7,764 nucleotides of DNA from Geochorda sp036562495 (lineage in GTDB: Bacteria; Bacillota; Limnochordia; Limnochordales; Geochordaceae): assembly GCA_036562495.1 (NCBI GenBank), contig DATCKA010000115.1:1-7764 (forward strand). The letters run 5' to 3'. The position numbers and the translations under genes are program-made. The notes under the pieces are model-generated. The model was not told where the DNA came from. It ran no database searches and saw nothing but the letters and a program-made list of their open reading frames with translations. Below are positions 1 through 6,195 of the stretch, one piece after another (position 1 is the first letter of the stretch; every line of letters begins with the position of its first letter).

Positions 1-1
1 G

Positions 2-169
2 ACGACCGTGCGGATCCCTGCGAGGCAGCTCGGGGAGGCGGCCGCACGTCAGCTCATCGATCGGCTCAACGGCAGGATACCCCCTGTCCGGCACCTCGTC
101 CTGCCCGTCGAGCTGGTGGTGAGAGGTACGACCGGCCCTCCACCGCCCGGCTACATGGGAAGGTCGTGA
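2..169 (+). CDS. LacI-family transcriptional regulator, C-terminal end (partial)
   Basis: The reading frame is open from the window edge to a TGA at 167-169 and gives 55 residues. It begins TTVRIPARQLGEAAARQLID and continues through an RLNGR segment to HLVLPVELVVRGTT. This is the typical end of the sugar-binding domain of LacI/GalR repressors: a TTVR-P-x-x-x-G-xx-A helix, a short loop, then a LP-x-EL-VVR-x-(S/T)T strand. The DNA-binding helix-turn-helix and most of the effector-binding domain lie outside the window. The last residues after GTT are a short Pro/Gly-rich tail. The gene runs in the same direction as the sugar transporter set that follows about 280 bases later, and operator-like palindromes with a central CG occur upstream of the transporter genes, so it is probably the local repressor that responds to an imported sugar. 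The effector cannot be read from this fragment. Confidence 0.88.
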   Translation, partial: TTVRIPARQLGEAAARQLIDRLNGRIPPVRHLVLPVELVVRGTTGPPPPGYMGRS

Positions 170-175
170 TGAAGA

Positions 176-197
176 CGGTAGCTGATGGTAGCTGCCG
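176..197 (+). terminator. Stem-loop just after the lacI-type gene, possible weak terminator
   Basis: CGGTAGCT and AGCTGCCG can pair over eight positions (seven Watson-Crick and one G-U in RNA) around a six-base loop, starting six bases after the regulator's stop codon. No T-run follows, so a classical intrinsic terminator is not supported. The same stretch can also be read as a direct repeat of GGTAGCTG (177-184 and 187-194). Confidence 0.3.
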
Positions 198-258
198 GCG
201 CGATGGTGGAAGGGGACCGGTTGGGCGGAGCAAACATCGGGAGATGTGCAAGCGGTAT

Positions 259-274
259 CCAAATGGCCGTTTGG
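259..274. repeat. 16-bp near-perfect palindrome in the set 1 upstream region
   Basis: CCAAATGGCCGTTTGG is an inverted repeat in which seven of eight positions pair. Its right half, read on the opposite strand, is CCAAACGG, which shares CCAAACG with the operator-like site upstream of malE (7444-7450). It could be an auxiliary binding site for the same LacI-type regulator or a site for another protein. It lies 135 bases before the first possible start codon of the binding-protein gene. Confidence 0.35.
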
Positions 275-347
275 CTGTGCCTTCGCTCGGTGCCGCTTGC
301 GGGGGCACTGGGCGATTGTAGCGGGAAGGAGGTGGTCGCGACATTCA

Positions 348-360
348 CAAGCGTTTACAT
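348..360 (+). promoter_or_regulatory. Putative LacI-type operator upstream of the set 1 transporter
   Basis: CAAGCGTTTACAT fits the pattern CAARCGTTTRCAY, which also occurs at 7445-7457 upstream of malE of set 2. The core CAAGCGTTTA is near-palindromic with a central CG, as is usual for LacI/GalR-family operators. On the opposite strand, ATGTAAACGCTTG also resembles a CcpA cre site, so catabolite control is an alternative. It lies about 50 bases before a possible TTG start at 409 and about 90 bases before the preferred GTG start. I see no convincing -35/-10 pair around it. The rest of the 170-450 gap contains no gene I can support. Confidence 0.5.
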
Positions 361-393
361 GGATGCCGGAGGCAGTCGAGGCGCTAGGGGTCC

Positions 394-400
394 AAGGAGG
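394..400 (+). promoter_or_regulatory. Strong Shine-Dalgarno site, bears on the choice of start
   Basis: AAGGAGG lies eight bases before a TTG at 409 that is in frame with the binding-protein gene. It is a better site than the GGAGG at 441-445, which lies five bases before the GTG at 451. Starting at 409 would give a long N-terminal region with three acidic residues before the hydrophobic core, which is unlike a normal signal peptide. The site may be the true start, an alternative start, or part of the leader. Confidence 0.5.
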
Positions 401-450
401 ACGCCACGTTGCGGATCATCTCGGGTGACTGGGAAAGGTGGGAGGGCCCG

Positions 451-1665
451 GTGTTTCGTTACCTTGCTGTGATCAGTGCGTGCCTCGCTGTCCTGGTCGC
501 TTCCGGGCTGGCCGTGGCGGCGGAGACGATCACGCTGTGGACGAAGGAAGCGGAGCCCATCTTGCCCGAGATCGAGCGGTTGGCCCAGGAATTTGCGAAG
601 CAGACAGGCATCGAGGTGAAGGTGGTCAGCTACGGGGTAGAGGACCTGCGGCAAAACTTCCAGGCTGCCGCACTGGCCGGCTCCGGCCCTGACCTGCTAT
701 GGACCGTCAACGACCACATCGGTGTCTTTGCCGTCGCGGGTCTCATCAAGCCGCTGGAGAGCGTGTACGGCAACAGCGATATCCTCAAGCGGTTCGTCAA
801 GCCCGGCATCGATGCACAGGTCTTCGAGGGTCAGAACTGGGGCATCCCGATCTCGGTGGGCAACCACCTCATGCTTCTGTACAACAAGAGCCTCGTCTCG
901 CGGCCGCCCCAGACCACTGACGAACTCATCGAGATGGGCAAGGCCCTTACCAAGGACCTCAATGGCGACGGAGTGCCCGACCAGTACGGGCTCGTGTACA
1001 ACCTCAACGAGCCCTTCTGGCTGGCCCCCTGGTTGGGCGGGTTCGGCGGGTGGCCGCTGGATGGCAACAAGCCGACCCTGGGGACCAAGGCCATGGAGCA
1101 GGCTCTGCAGTTCCTGGCCGACCTGAAGTTCAAGCACAAGATCGTGCCGCCGGAGGCGGATTACAACACAGCGGACGCCATGTTCAAAGAGGGCAAGGCC
1201 GCCATGCTCATCAACGGTGACTGGTCACTGGGCGGATACGAGAACTTCGGGGTGGCCCGGATCCCCAGGGTGACCGCTACCGGGCTGTGGCCGAGCCCCA
1301 TGACGTCGGGGGTCTACTTCCTGTTCCCGGAGTACCTCAGCGGCCGTAAGGTCGACGCGGTCAAGAGACTGGTCGAGTTCTTCCTCGCCGAGGATGTGCA
1401 GGTGCTGTTCGCCACCAAGTACCAGCGCCTGCCGTCGGTCTCGGCGGTCCTGAGCGACCCGGCCATCGCCAACGACCCCATCCTCAAGGGTTCGTCCGAT
1501 CAGATGGTGGTCGGGCGGCCTATGCCGACGGTCCCGGAGATGCGCTGCGCTTGGGACGCCATGCGCCCCAACCTCGAGGCGGTCATGGCAGGCCAGATGA
1601 CGGCAGCGGACGCCGCTCGGGCCATGCAGGCGGCTGCCGAGCAGTGCATCGCGACGCTGGAGTAG
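451..1665 (+). CDS. ABC sugar importer, extracellular solute-binding protein (family 1, set 1)
   Basis: This 404-residue protein would capture a sugar outside the cytoplasmic membrane and deliver it to the two permeases encoded directly downstream. Residues 1-24 form a Sec signal peptide, MFRYLAVISACLAVLVASGL, ending near AVA-AET. A cysteine at residue 11 sits in an ISAC context but too early, and inside the hydrophobic core, so it is not a credible lipobox. The mature part opens with TITLWTKEAEP, followed by GPDLLW near 79-84. A calcium-site-like loop DLNGDGVPDQYGL is at 169-181, MFKEGKAAMLINGDWSL at 244-260, and the family's C-terminal hinge motif PTVPEMRCAWDAM at 359-371. W258 and W368 match the positions of maltose-stacking tryptophans W230 and W340 of E. 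coli MalE. Cysteines 366 and 399 could form a disulfide. The start was chosen for its signal peptide; the in-frame TTG at 409 (418 residues) is the alternative. Malto-oligosaccharide or a related glucan is plausible; the ligand is not fixed. Confidence 0.92.
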   Translation: MFRYLAVISACLAVLVASGLAVAAETITLWTKEAEPILPEIERLAQEFAKQTGIEVKVVSYGVEDLRQNFQAAALAGSGPDLLWTVNDHIGVFAVAGLIKPLESVYGNSDILKRFVKPGIDAQVFEGQNWGIPISVGNHLMLLYNKSLVSRPPQTTDELIEMGKALTKDLNGDGVPDQYGLVYNLNEPFWLAPWLGGFGGWPLDGNKPTLGTKAMEQALQFLADLKFKHKIVPPEADYNTADAMFKEGKAAMLINGDWSLGGYENFGVARIPRVTATGLWPSPMTSGVYFLFPEYLSGRKVDAVKRLVEFFLAEDVQVLFATKYQRLPSVSAVLSDPAIANDPILKGSSDQMVVGRPMPTVPEMRCAWDAMRPNLEAVMAGQMTAADAARAMQAAAEQCIATLE

Positions 1666-1702
1666 CCCGGTAGGGTAGGAGAGCAGGGGGCAGCGAGCCA
1701 TC

Positions 1703-2704
1703 ATGTTGTACCGTGCTCCCCAGGAGATGTTGCGCCTAGCAGTCGTGCTCCTTGCGGCCCTGGGAGCCGTGGAGGTGGCTGCCTACATCGTCGGATCGCG
1801 CCTCGCCGGGGGCCGTTACAGGGTGTTGCTGATGTTGCTGGCGCCGGCGCTCCTGGGGAGCGCGGCTCTCATCCTCTACCCCTTCGCCTACGAAATCTAC
1901 ATCGCCTTCTCCAACATGAGTTTGCGTCGCTTCCGCTCCTTCGACGTGGGGTTGGACATCGGTCTGCAGAACTTCGTCTCGGTTTTCACCCGTCCCATCC
2001 TGCAGCGGACGACCTTCCTGGAGCTACTGGGCCGTACCGTCCTGTGGACGGCTGTCAACGTCTCGTTGCACGTCGCAGGTGGGCTTTTCCTGGCAGTCCT
2101 GCTCAACCGCCCCATGAGGGGCCGAGGGCTGTATCGAGCACTTCTGATCACGCCGTGGGCGATGCCCCAGGTCGTGGCGGTGTTGGCATGGCGCAATGAG
2201 TTCAACTACCAGTATGGCTTCGTCAACGCCTTGCTGCGGACAGTAGGTCTGCAACCCATCCCATGGCTGAGCGATCCGTTCTGGGCATTCGTTGCCATGG
2301 TGTGGGTCAACGTCTGGCTGGGAATCCCGTTCATGATGACCGTCTTCCTCGGCGGACTGCAGTCCATTCCTCAGGACTTGTACGACGCCGCCGCCATCGA
2401 CGGAGCGACGGGGTGGCAGCAGTTCCGTCGGGTGGTCCTGCCGCTGCTGCGGCCGGTGATGACTCCAGCGGTGATCCTAGGGGTCGTCTGGACCTTCAAC
2501 AACTTCAACGTGGTCTATCTCTTCAACCAGGGCGGCCCGGTCGAGTCGACGGACATTCTCGTGACAGCCCTGTTCAAGGCCGCCTTCGACTTCTACCGCT
2601 ACGGATTCGCGGGAATGTACGCCCTGGTGCTGTTCGGGTTCCTATTCGTCTTTGCGGCCGTATACATCCGGCTGACTGGTGCCTTGAGGAGCGTGTACCA
2701 GTAG
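1703..2704 (+). CDS. ABC sugar importer permease, MalF-like (set 1)
   Basis: This 333-residue inner-membrane permease would form the transport channel with the MalG-like protein that starts one base after its stop. Hydrophobic segments lie near residues 10-31, 41-62, 112-135, 146-165, 194-217, 254-274 and 303-325. The first is an extra N-terminal segment relative to minimal six-helix permeases. The EAA loop that docks the ATPase reads YDAAAIDGA (227-235), with Asp in place of the usual Glu at 228, followed by FRRVVLPLL. There is no P2-type periplasmic domain: only about 48 residues separate the second and third segments. Aligning by motif to E. coli MalF, the maltose pocket positions become W152, Q156, L206, G207, F210, G260, W263, T264 and N267, and only three are identical, so the substrate is probably not plain maltose. 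The upstream gene ends 37 bases earlier. No strong Shine-Dalgarno sits at ideal distance; a GGGGG run lies about 12 bases before the ATG. Confidence 0.93.
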   Translation: MLYRAPQEMLRLAVVLLAALGAVEVAAYIVGSRLAGGRYRVLLMLLAPALLGSAALILYPFAYEIYIAFSNMSLRRFRSFDVGLDIGLQNFVSVFTRPILQRTTFLELLGRTVLWTAVNVSLHVAGGLFLAVLLNRPMRGRGLYRALLITPWAMPQVVAVLAWRNEFNYQYGFVNALLRTVGLQPIPWLSDPFWAFVAMVWVNVWLGIPFMMTVFLGGLQSIPQDLYDAAAIDGATGWQQFRRVVLPLLRPVMTPAVILGVVWTFNNFNVVYLFNQGGPVESTDILVTALFKAAFDFYRYGFAGMYALVLFGFLFVFAAVYIRLTGALRSVYQ

Positions 2705-2705
2705 C

Positions 2706-3620
2706 ATGGCGAGGATTCAGCGGACTTGGGTCAATCCAACCGGGACAGCTGCACTGAGGGCTCGACTGAGGCGCCTGGTGGTGGCTCGCAGGGGCGATAG
2801 TCCCCTCAAGCGCTTTGGTATCCACCTGCTGCTCATCGCTGCAAGTGTCGTGGCGGTGTACCCGTTTCTTCGCGTGGTAGGCATCGCGCTGCGCCCAGGT
2901 AACCAGGCCATCTCGTCTGACCTGCGTATCCTGCCACCCAACCCGAGCCTCGAGCACTTCCGCTACATGCTGTTGGAGCAGCCCTTCGGGATCTGGCTGT
3001 GGAACAGCCTGTGGATTGCCGCGGGCACAACGCTGGTGGGGGTGACGCTCGCCGCCTCGGCCGCCTATGGGTTCAGTCGGTGGGAGTTCCCGGGACGGCG
3101 GGCAGGCCTCGTCTTCTTGCTGGCCACCCAGATGATCCCTGCCGGTCTGATGCTGATCCCGCTGTATGTCCTAGCTGCACGACTTCGCCTCATCAACTCC
3201 TACATCGGTGTCACCCTCTCCTATGCGATGACAGCGCTCCCCTTCAACGTGTGGCTCTTGAAGGGCTGGTACGACACCATCCCGGTGGAACTCGAAGAGG
3301 CAGCCCGGATCGATGGAGCCACCGAGCTGGGGGCCTTCCTCAGGGTGGTACTGCCCCTCAGTGTGCCGGCGCTTTCGGTGGCTGGACTCTTCAACTTCAT
3401 GACCGCCTGGAACGACTACCTGGTCGCGCGGGTCATGCTGCAACAAGCCGACCTGTTTACCTGGCCCCTGGGCTTGCAGCGGCTGCAGGGCACGTTCAGC
3501 ACCCAGTGGGGGGCGTTCAGCGCAGCGAGCGTGCTTGTGGCCATTCCGGTGATGGCCCTGTTCTACTACACGTCCAGATGGCTCGTGTCCGGTCTCACGA
3601 TCGGCAGCGTGAAGGGATGA
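2706..3620 (+). CDS. ABC sugar importer permease, MalG-like (set 1)
   Basis: The second membrane permease of set 1 has 304 residues. A basic N-terminal extension of about 35 residues precedes the first hydrophobic segment (38-60). Further segments lie near 99-121, 133-157, 164-184, 210-230 and 268-290, giving the six-helix MalG fold. The ATPase-docking loop is canonical: ELEEAARIDGATELGAFLRV, with E198-A199-A200 and G204, then VLPL. The protein ends GLTIGSVKG, very close to the GLTAGGVKG end of E. coli MalG. The gene starts one base after the MalF-like stop, with GAGGAG about 14 bases upstream, so the two are probably translationally coupled. It is the last gene of its operon and faces the end of the second transporter's malG. 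Confidence 0.94.
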   Translation: MARIQRTWVNPTGTAALRARLRRLVVARRGDSPLKRFGIHLLLIAASVVAVYPFLRVVGIALRPGNQAISSDLRILPPNPSLEHFRYMLLEQPFGIWLWNSLWIAAGTTLVGVTLAASAAYGFSRWEFPGRRAGLVFLLATQMIPAGLMLIPLYVLAARLRLINSYIGVTLSYAMTALPFNVWLLKGWYDTIPVELEEAARIDGATELGAFLRVVLPLSVPALSVAGLFNFMTAWNDYLVARVMLQQADLFTWPLGLQRLQGTFSTQWGAFSAASVLVAIPVMALFYYTSRWLVSGLTIGSVKG

Positions 3621-3672
3621 GGCTGGAGCCATTGGGGCCTCGGCGATCGGTGTGTCGTCCCCTCATTCCTTC
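3611..3672. repeat. Inverted repeat bridging the convergent malG ends
   Basis: GAAGGGATGAGG (3611-3622) and CCTCATTCCTTC (3661-3672) are inverted copies matching at 11 of 12 positions, 38 bases apart. Most of the match arises because both permease genes end in Val-Lys-(Gly/Glu)-stop, so it partly reflects homology of the two genes. The 42-base gap also holds alternative small stems: GAGGC/GCCTC (3619-3623 and 3637-3641) and GGCTGGAGCC (3621-3630). A bidirectional terminator is possible, but neither strand shows a T-run. Confidence 0.4.
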
Positions 3673-4520
3673 ACCGCCCCGCGTGTCAGGCCGGATATGA
3701 GCTGGCGCTGAAGCAACAAGAAGAGGATCAGGATGGGCAACGCCCCGAGCAGGGCAGCGGCCGAGAAGATGCCCCACCGCTTGTTGTACTGGTCTGAGAT
3801 CAGCAGTTGAAGACCGATCGCGAGGGTGTACTGATCGGTCCTTGACAGTAGGACGCGAGCCAGCACGTACTCGGAGTACGTGCCCACGAACGAGAGCAAG
3901 AAGATGACGGCCAGTATGGGGCGCGACAGCGGCAGGATGATGCGCCAGAACGTGGCGAGGCGACTCGCCCCATCGATGTAGGCGGACTCCTCCAGGGACG
4001 TCGGAATGGTGTCGAAGTATCCCTTCATGAGCCACGCGTTGACGCCCAATGCTCCGCCCAGGTAGACGGCGATCAGCCCCGCGTGCGTATTGGGGCCGAG
4101 CCACGGTAGGTACTCTCCGACGCGCAGCATCATGAGGTAGATGGCCACCATGGCCAGCATCTGTGGAAAGACCTGCACGAGCAGCAAGACGAACAGACCG
4201 CTGCGGCGCCCGGGGAAGCGAAACCGGGAGAAGGCGTACGCTGCCAGCGCCGTCAAGGCCGTGGTGAGAGCAGCGGTGATCAGGGAGACCTTGACGCTGT
4301 TGCCGATCCACCGGGGGAACGGGTGCGTCGGGTCTTGAAAGAGCTGCCGGTAGTTGTCCAGCGACGGCGTGAGCGGGATGAGGCGCTGGCTTACCAGTGA
4401 GTTGGTCGGGTCGAAAGAGGCCGAGAGCACCCAGATCACCGGGAATAGCGCGAAGGCCATCACGACCCAGATGGTCGCGTGCCTCCACAGGGCCCCCAGC
4501 ATCCCGTGACGCCTATACAC
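3663..4520 (-). CDS. malG: Maltose/maltodextrin ABC importer permease MalG (set 2)
   Basis: This 285-residue inner-membrane permease partners with MalF of set 2; E. coli MalG is 296 residues. Six hydrophobic segments lie near 13-35, 76-98, 106-130, 145-166, 200-222 and 251-273. The ATPase-docking loop reads SLEESAYIDGASRLATFWRI, with E178, Ser instead of Ala at 179, and G184, followed by ILPLS. The protein ends SGLTRGAVKE. The start is a GTG at 4520-4518 with GGAGGAGGT eight bases before it (4529-4537). It overlaps the malF stop by eight bases, so translation is coupled. A GTG at 4544 is in frame but lacks a suitable ribosome site. In E. coli, MalG contributes half of the membrane pore and a periplasmic loop that helps release sugar from MalE; the equivalent region here lies around 238-252. 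Confidence 0.94.
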   Translation of the reverse strand: MYRRHGMLGALWRHATIWVVMAFALFPVIWVLSASFDPTNSLVSQRLIPLTPSLDNYRQLFQDPTHPFPRWIGNSVKVSLITAALTTALTALAAYAFSRFRFPGRRSGLFVLLLVQVFPQMLAMVAIYLMMLRVGEYLPWLGPNTHAGLIAVYLGGALGVNAWLMKGYFDTIPTSLEESAYIDGASRLATFWRIILPLSRPILAVIFLLSFVGTYSEYVLARVLLSRTDQYTLAIGLQLLISDQYNKRWGIFSAAALLGALPILILFLLLQRQLISGLTRGAVKE

Positions 4521-6111
4521 TCTGTCTGACCTCCTCCAGGGCACGCGTCCACTTGAAGTTGAAGTAGCTGAGCGTGCCCACGAAGAAGAAGATCAAGATG
4601 GCCACGGCCGAAGCCAGACCATAGTCGGCTCCCCAGCCCGACTCGAACGCGAGGCGATAGGTATAGGAGATAAGGATGTCGGTGGCACCAGCAGGTGTCT
4701 GCGCTCCTGGAATCGGCGGACGCCCCTCGGTCAGCAGGTAGATGACGACGAAGTTGTTGAAGTTGAACGCGAAAGAAGCGACCAACAGCGGTGCGACTGC
4801 GATGAGCAACAGAGGAAACGTGACCCATCGGAACTGCTGCCAGGGAGACGCCCCGTCGACGGTGGCTGCCTCATAGAGCTCGGACGGGATGCTCTGCAGC
4901 GCCCCCAGCGAGACCACCATCATGTAGGGGAAACCAAGCCAAAGGTTGAGGATGATGAGCGCGACCTTCGCCCAGAAGGGGTCTTGCAGCCACGGGATTT
5001 GGACCCCCAGGAGCTGTCCGAGCCACCGGTTGATGACGCCCAATTCGGTATTGTACAGCCCACGCCAGACGAGCGCTGATATGAAGGCGGGCAGCGCATA
5101 GGGGATGATGAGAACCGTGCGGTAGAACGTCCGAAAGCGGAGGAACGGGTCGTTGAGAAGCACGGCGAGGAAGAGCCCCAACGTGAAGGTAGTGACGACG
5201 CTGAGGGCTGCCCACTCGAGTGTCCAGACCAGCACGCGCAAGAAGGGCCCCGCGATCTGGGGATTGGTGAAGAGCCGGCGATAGTTGTCCAACCCGACGG
5301 AGGCTCGGAAGCCTGGCGTCAGTCGTTGCCCCTCCGGCGAGACGAAGAAGCCGTCAACTGCCCGGTAGACCGTGTTGGTCTTGAGATCGACGATCGCGTC
5401 CTGGCTCGGATCGTAGCGGTAACGGGGAGCAGCTTGCACGAACTGCGACACGGACCTCATCGAGAAATGGGAACGCCCGTCGTCGACCACCACCTGTTGC
5501 AAGGTCGTCGTGGCTTGCAACAACTCCCGCCGGCTGAGCACCTCGAAGGGGCCGACACGCTCCGGTCTCCCGTCGCCATCCGCGTCTACGAGCTCGGCCT
5601 CGCTGGGCTCCAACGGGCGCACGACCACGACGTCGGCCGGGTCGCCCCGGAGTACGCCCCACAGCAACTTGCCCTCGTCGTAGAGCAGGAGGGCAAGTCG
5701 GCCGTCCGGATCTCGAAAGGCGTCAAACGGAAGTGAGCGGCCGCCTGGCACGATCTCGTGGCGCCCCGTGATCTGGGCGATGGCCTGTTGCTTGGTCAGG
5801 ATATGGCCCGTGCCGTAATTGGTGGTGGAGATGACGACGGTGTAAAGGATCGGGTACACGACGGTGGCTACCATGAAGACGAGGCCCGGCAACAAGTATC
5901 GATAAGGAAAGAGCCGGTCCACCCAGACCACGAGATTGATGGCCACCAGCCCCACCGCGAGGGCGGCCAGCAATCCCCAGGCCCGATCTCCCATCAGCAC
6001 CAGTGCCGCCCACAGACCGAGGCCGTCCACGAGGCCGAGACCCACGATCTTGGCGACGAGGGTGATGCTAGGCCTTGCGTGGACCTGGATGTGAGGGTTG
6101 ACGATTCCCAT
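4513..6111 (-). CDS. malF: Maltose/maltodextrin ABC importer permease MalF with P2 domain (set 2)
   Basis: This 532-residue permease is built like E. coli MalF (514 residues): eight hydrophobic segments (about 16-40, 43-64, 71-96, 291-318, 330-350, 381-403, 437-458, 496-520) and a large periplasmic P2 domain between the third and fourth (about 97-285). P2 begins TNYGTGHILTKQQA, recalling TNYSSTNQLTFERA of E. coli, and holds an acidic loop VDADGDGRPERV (175-186) that looks like a calcium-binding DxDxDG motif. The ATPase-docking loop is YEAATVDGASPWQQF, E414-G420, then PLL. By alignment, the maltose pocket residues of E. coli MalF (Y325, S329, L379, G380, Y383, S433, F436, N437, N440) correspond to Y338, A342, L392, G393, Y396, S446, F449, N450 and N453; only Ser-to-Ala at 342 differs. 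The ATG has AGGTGA about eight bases upstream. The gene lies 84 bases after malE, with a strong hairpin between them, and overlaps malG by eight bases. Maltose/maltodextrin transport is well supported. Confidence 0.95.
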   Translation of the reverse strand: MGIVNPHIQVHARPSITLVAKIVGLGLVDGLGLWAALVLMGDRAWGLLAALAVGLVAINLVVWVDRLFPYRYLLPGLVFMVATVVYPILYTVVISTTNYGTGHILTKQQAIAQITGRHEIVPGGRSLPFDAFRDPDGRLALLLYDEGKLLWGVLRGDPADVVVVRPLEPSEAELVDADGDGRPERVGPFEVLSRRELLQATTTLQQVVVDDGRSHFSMRSVSQFVQAAPRYRYDPSQDAIVDLKTNTVYRAVDGFFVSPEGQRLTPGFRASVGLDNYRRLFTNPQIAGPFLRVLVWTLEWAALSVVTTFTLGLFLAVLLNDPFLRFRTFYRTVLIIPYALPAFISALVWRGLYNTELGVINRWLGQLLGVQIPWLQDPFWAKVALIILNLWLGFPYMMVVSLGALQSIPSELYEAATVDGASPWQQFRWVTFPLLLIAVAPLLVASFAFNFNNFVVIYLLTEGRPPIPGAQTPAGATDILISYTYRLAFESGWGADYGLASAVAILIFFFVGTLSYFNFKWTRALEEVRQSV

Positions 6112-6148
6112 GAAGCTGTCACCTGCAATGGGAGGGCTCGACGGAGTC

Positions 6149-6186
6149 CGGCCGTCCCCGCTCCGACGGTGGAGCGGGGACGGCCG
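6149..6186 (-). promoter_or_regulatory. Perfect 16-bp stem-loop between malE and malF
   Basis: CGGCCGTCCCCGCTCC (6149-6164) is exactly complementary to GGAGCGGGGACGGCCG (6171-6186) around a six-base loop. It starts nine bases past the malE stop on the - strand and ends about 38 bases before the malF ATG. No T-run follows in the direction of transcription, so full termination is not expected. A processing barrier that protects the 3' end of malE mRNA, with partial attenuation, is more likely. In E. coli, REP stem-loops occupy the same malE-malF gap and raise MalE relative to the permeases. Confidence 0.85.
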
Positions 6187-6195
6187 AAACCTTGC

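Noticed and set aside
291..307. CCGC/GCGG mini-hairpin in the set 1 upstream region
   Set aside because: A four-base stem is expected by chance in DNA of this composition.
316..345. Possible sigma-70-like promoter TTGTAG, 18-base spacer, GACATT before the operator at 348
   Set aside because: The -10 matches the consensus at only three of six positions and the region is GC-rich; the placement is suggestive but not enough to call.
185..472. Small + strand open frame in the regulatory gap
   Set aside because: It runs into the binding-protein gene in another frame, has no ribosome site at its ATG and shows no recognisable protein features.
475..483. ISAC lipobox-like motif in the set 1 binding protein
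   Set aside because: The cysteine sits at residue 11 with a long hydrophobic stretch after it; cleavage there would leave the signal core on the mature protein.
3595..4488. Second - strand open frame of about 297 codons over malG
   Set aside because: It is a frame-shifted shadow of malG, with Arg/His/Pro-rich low-quality protein and no start context.
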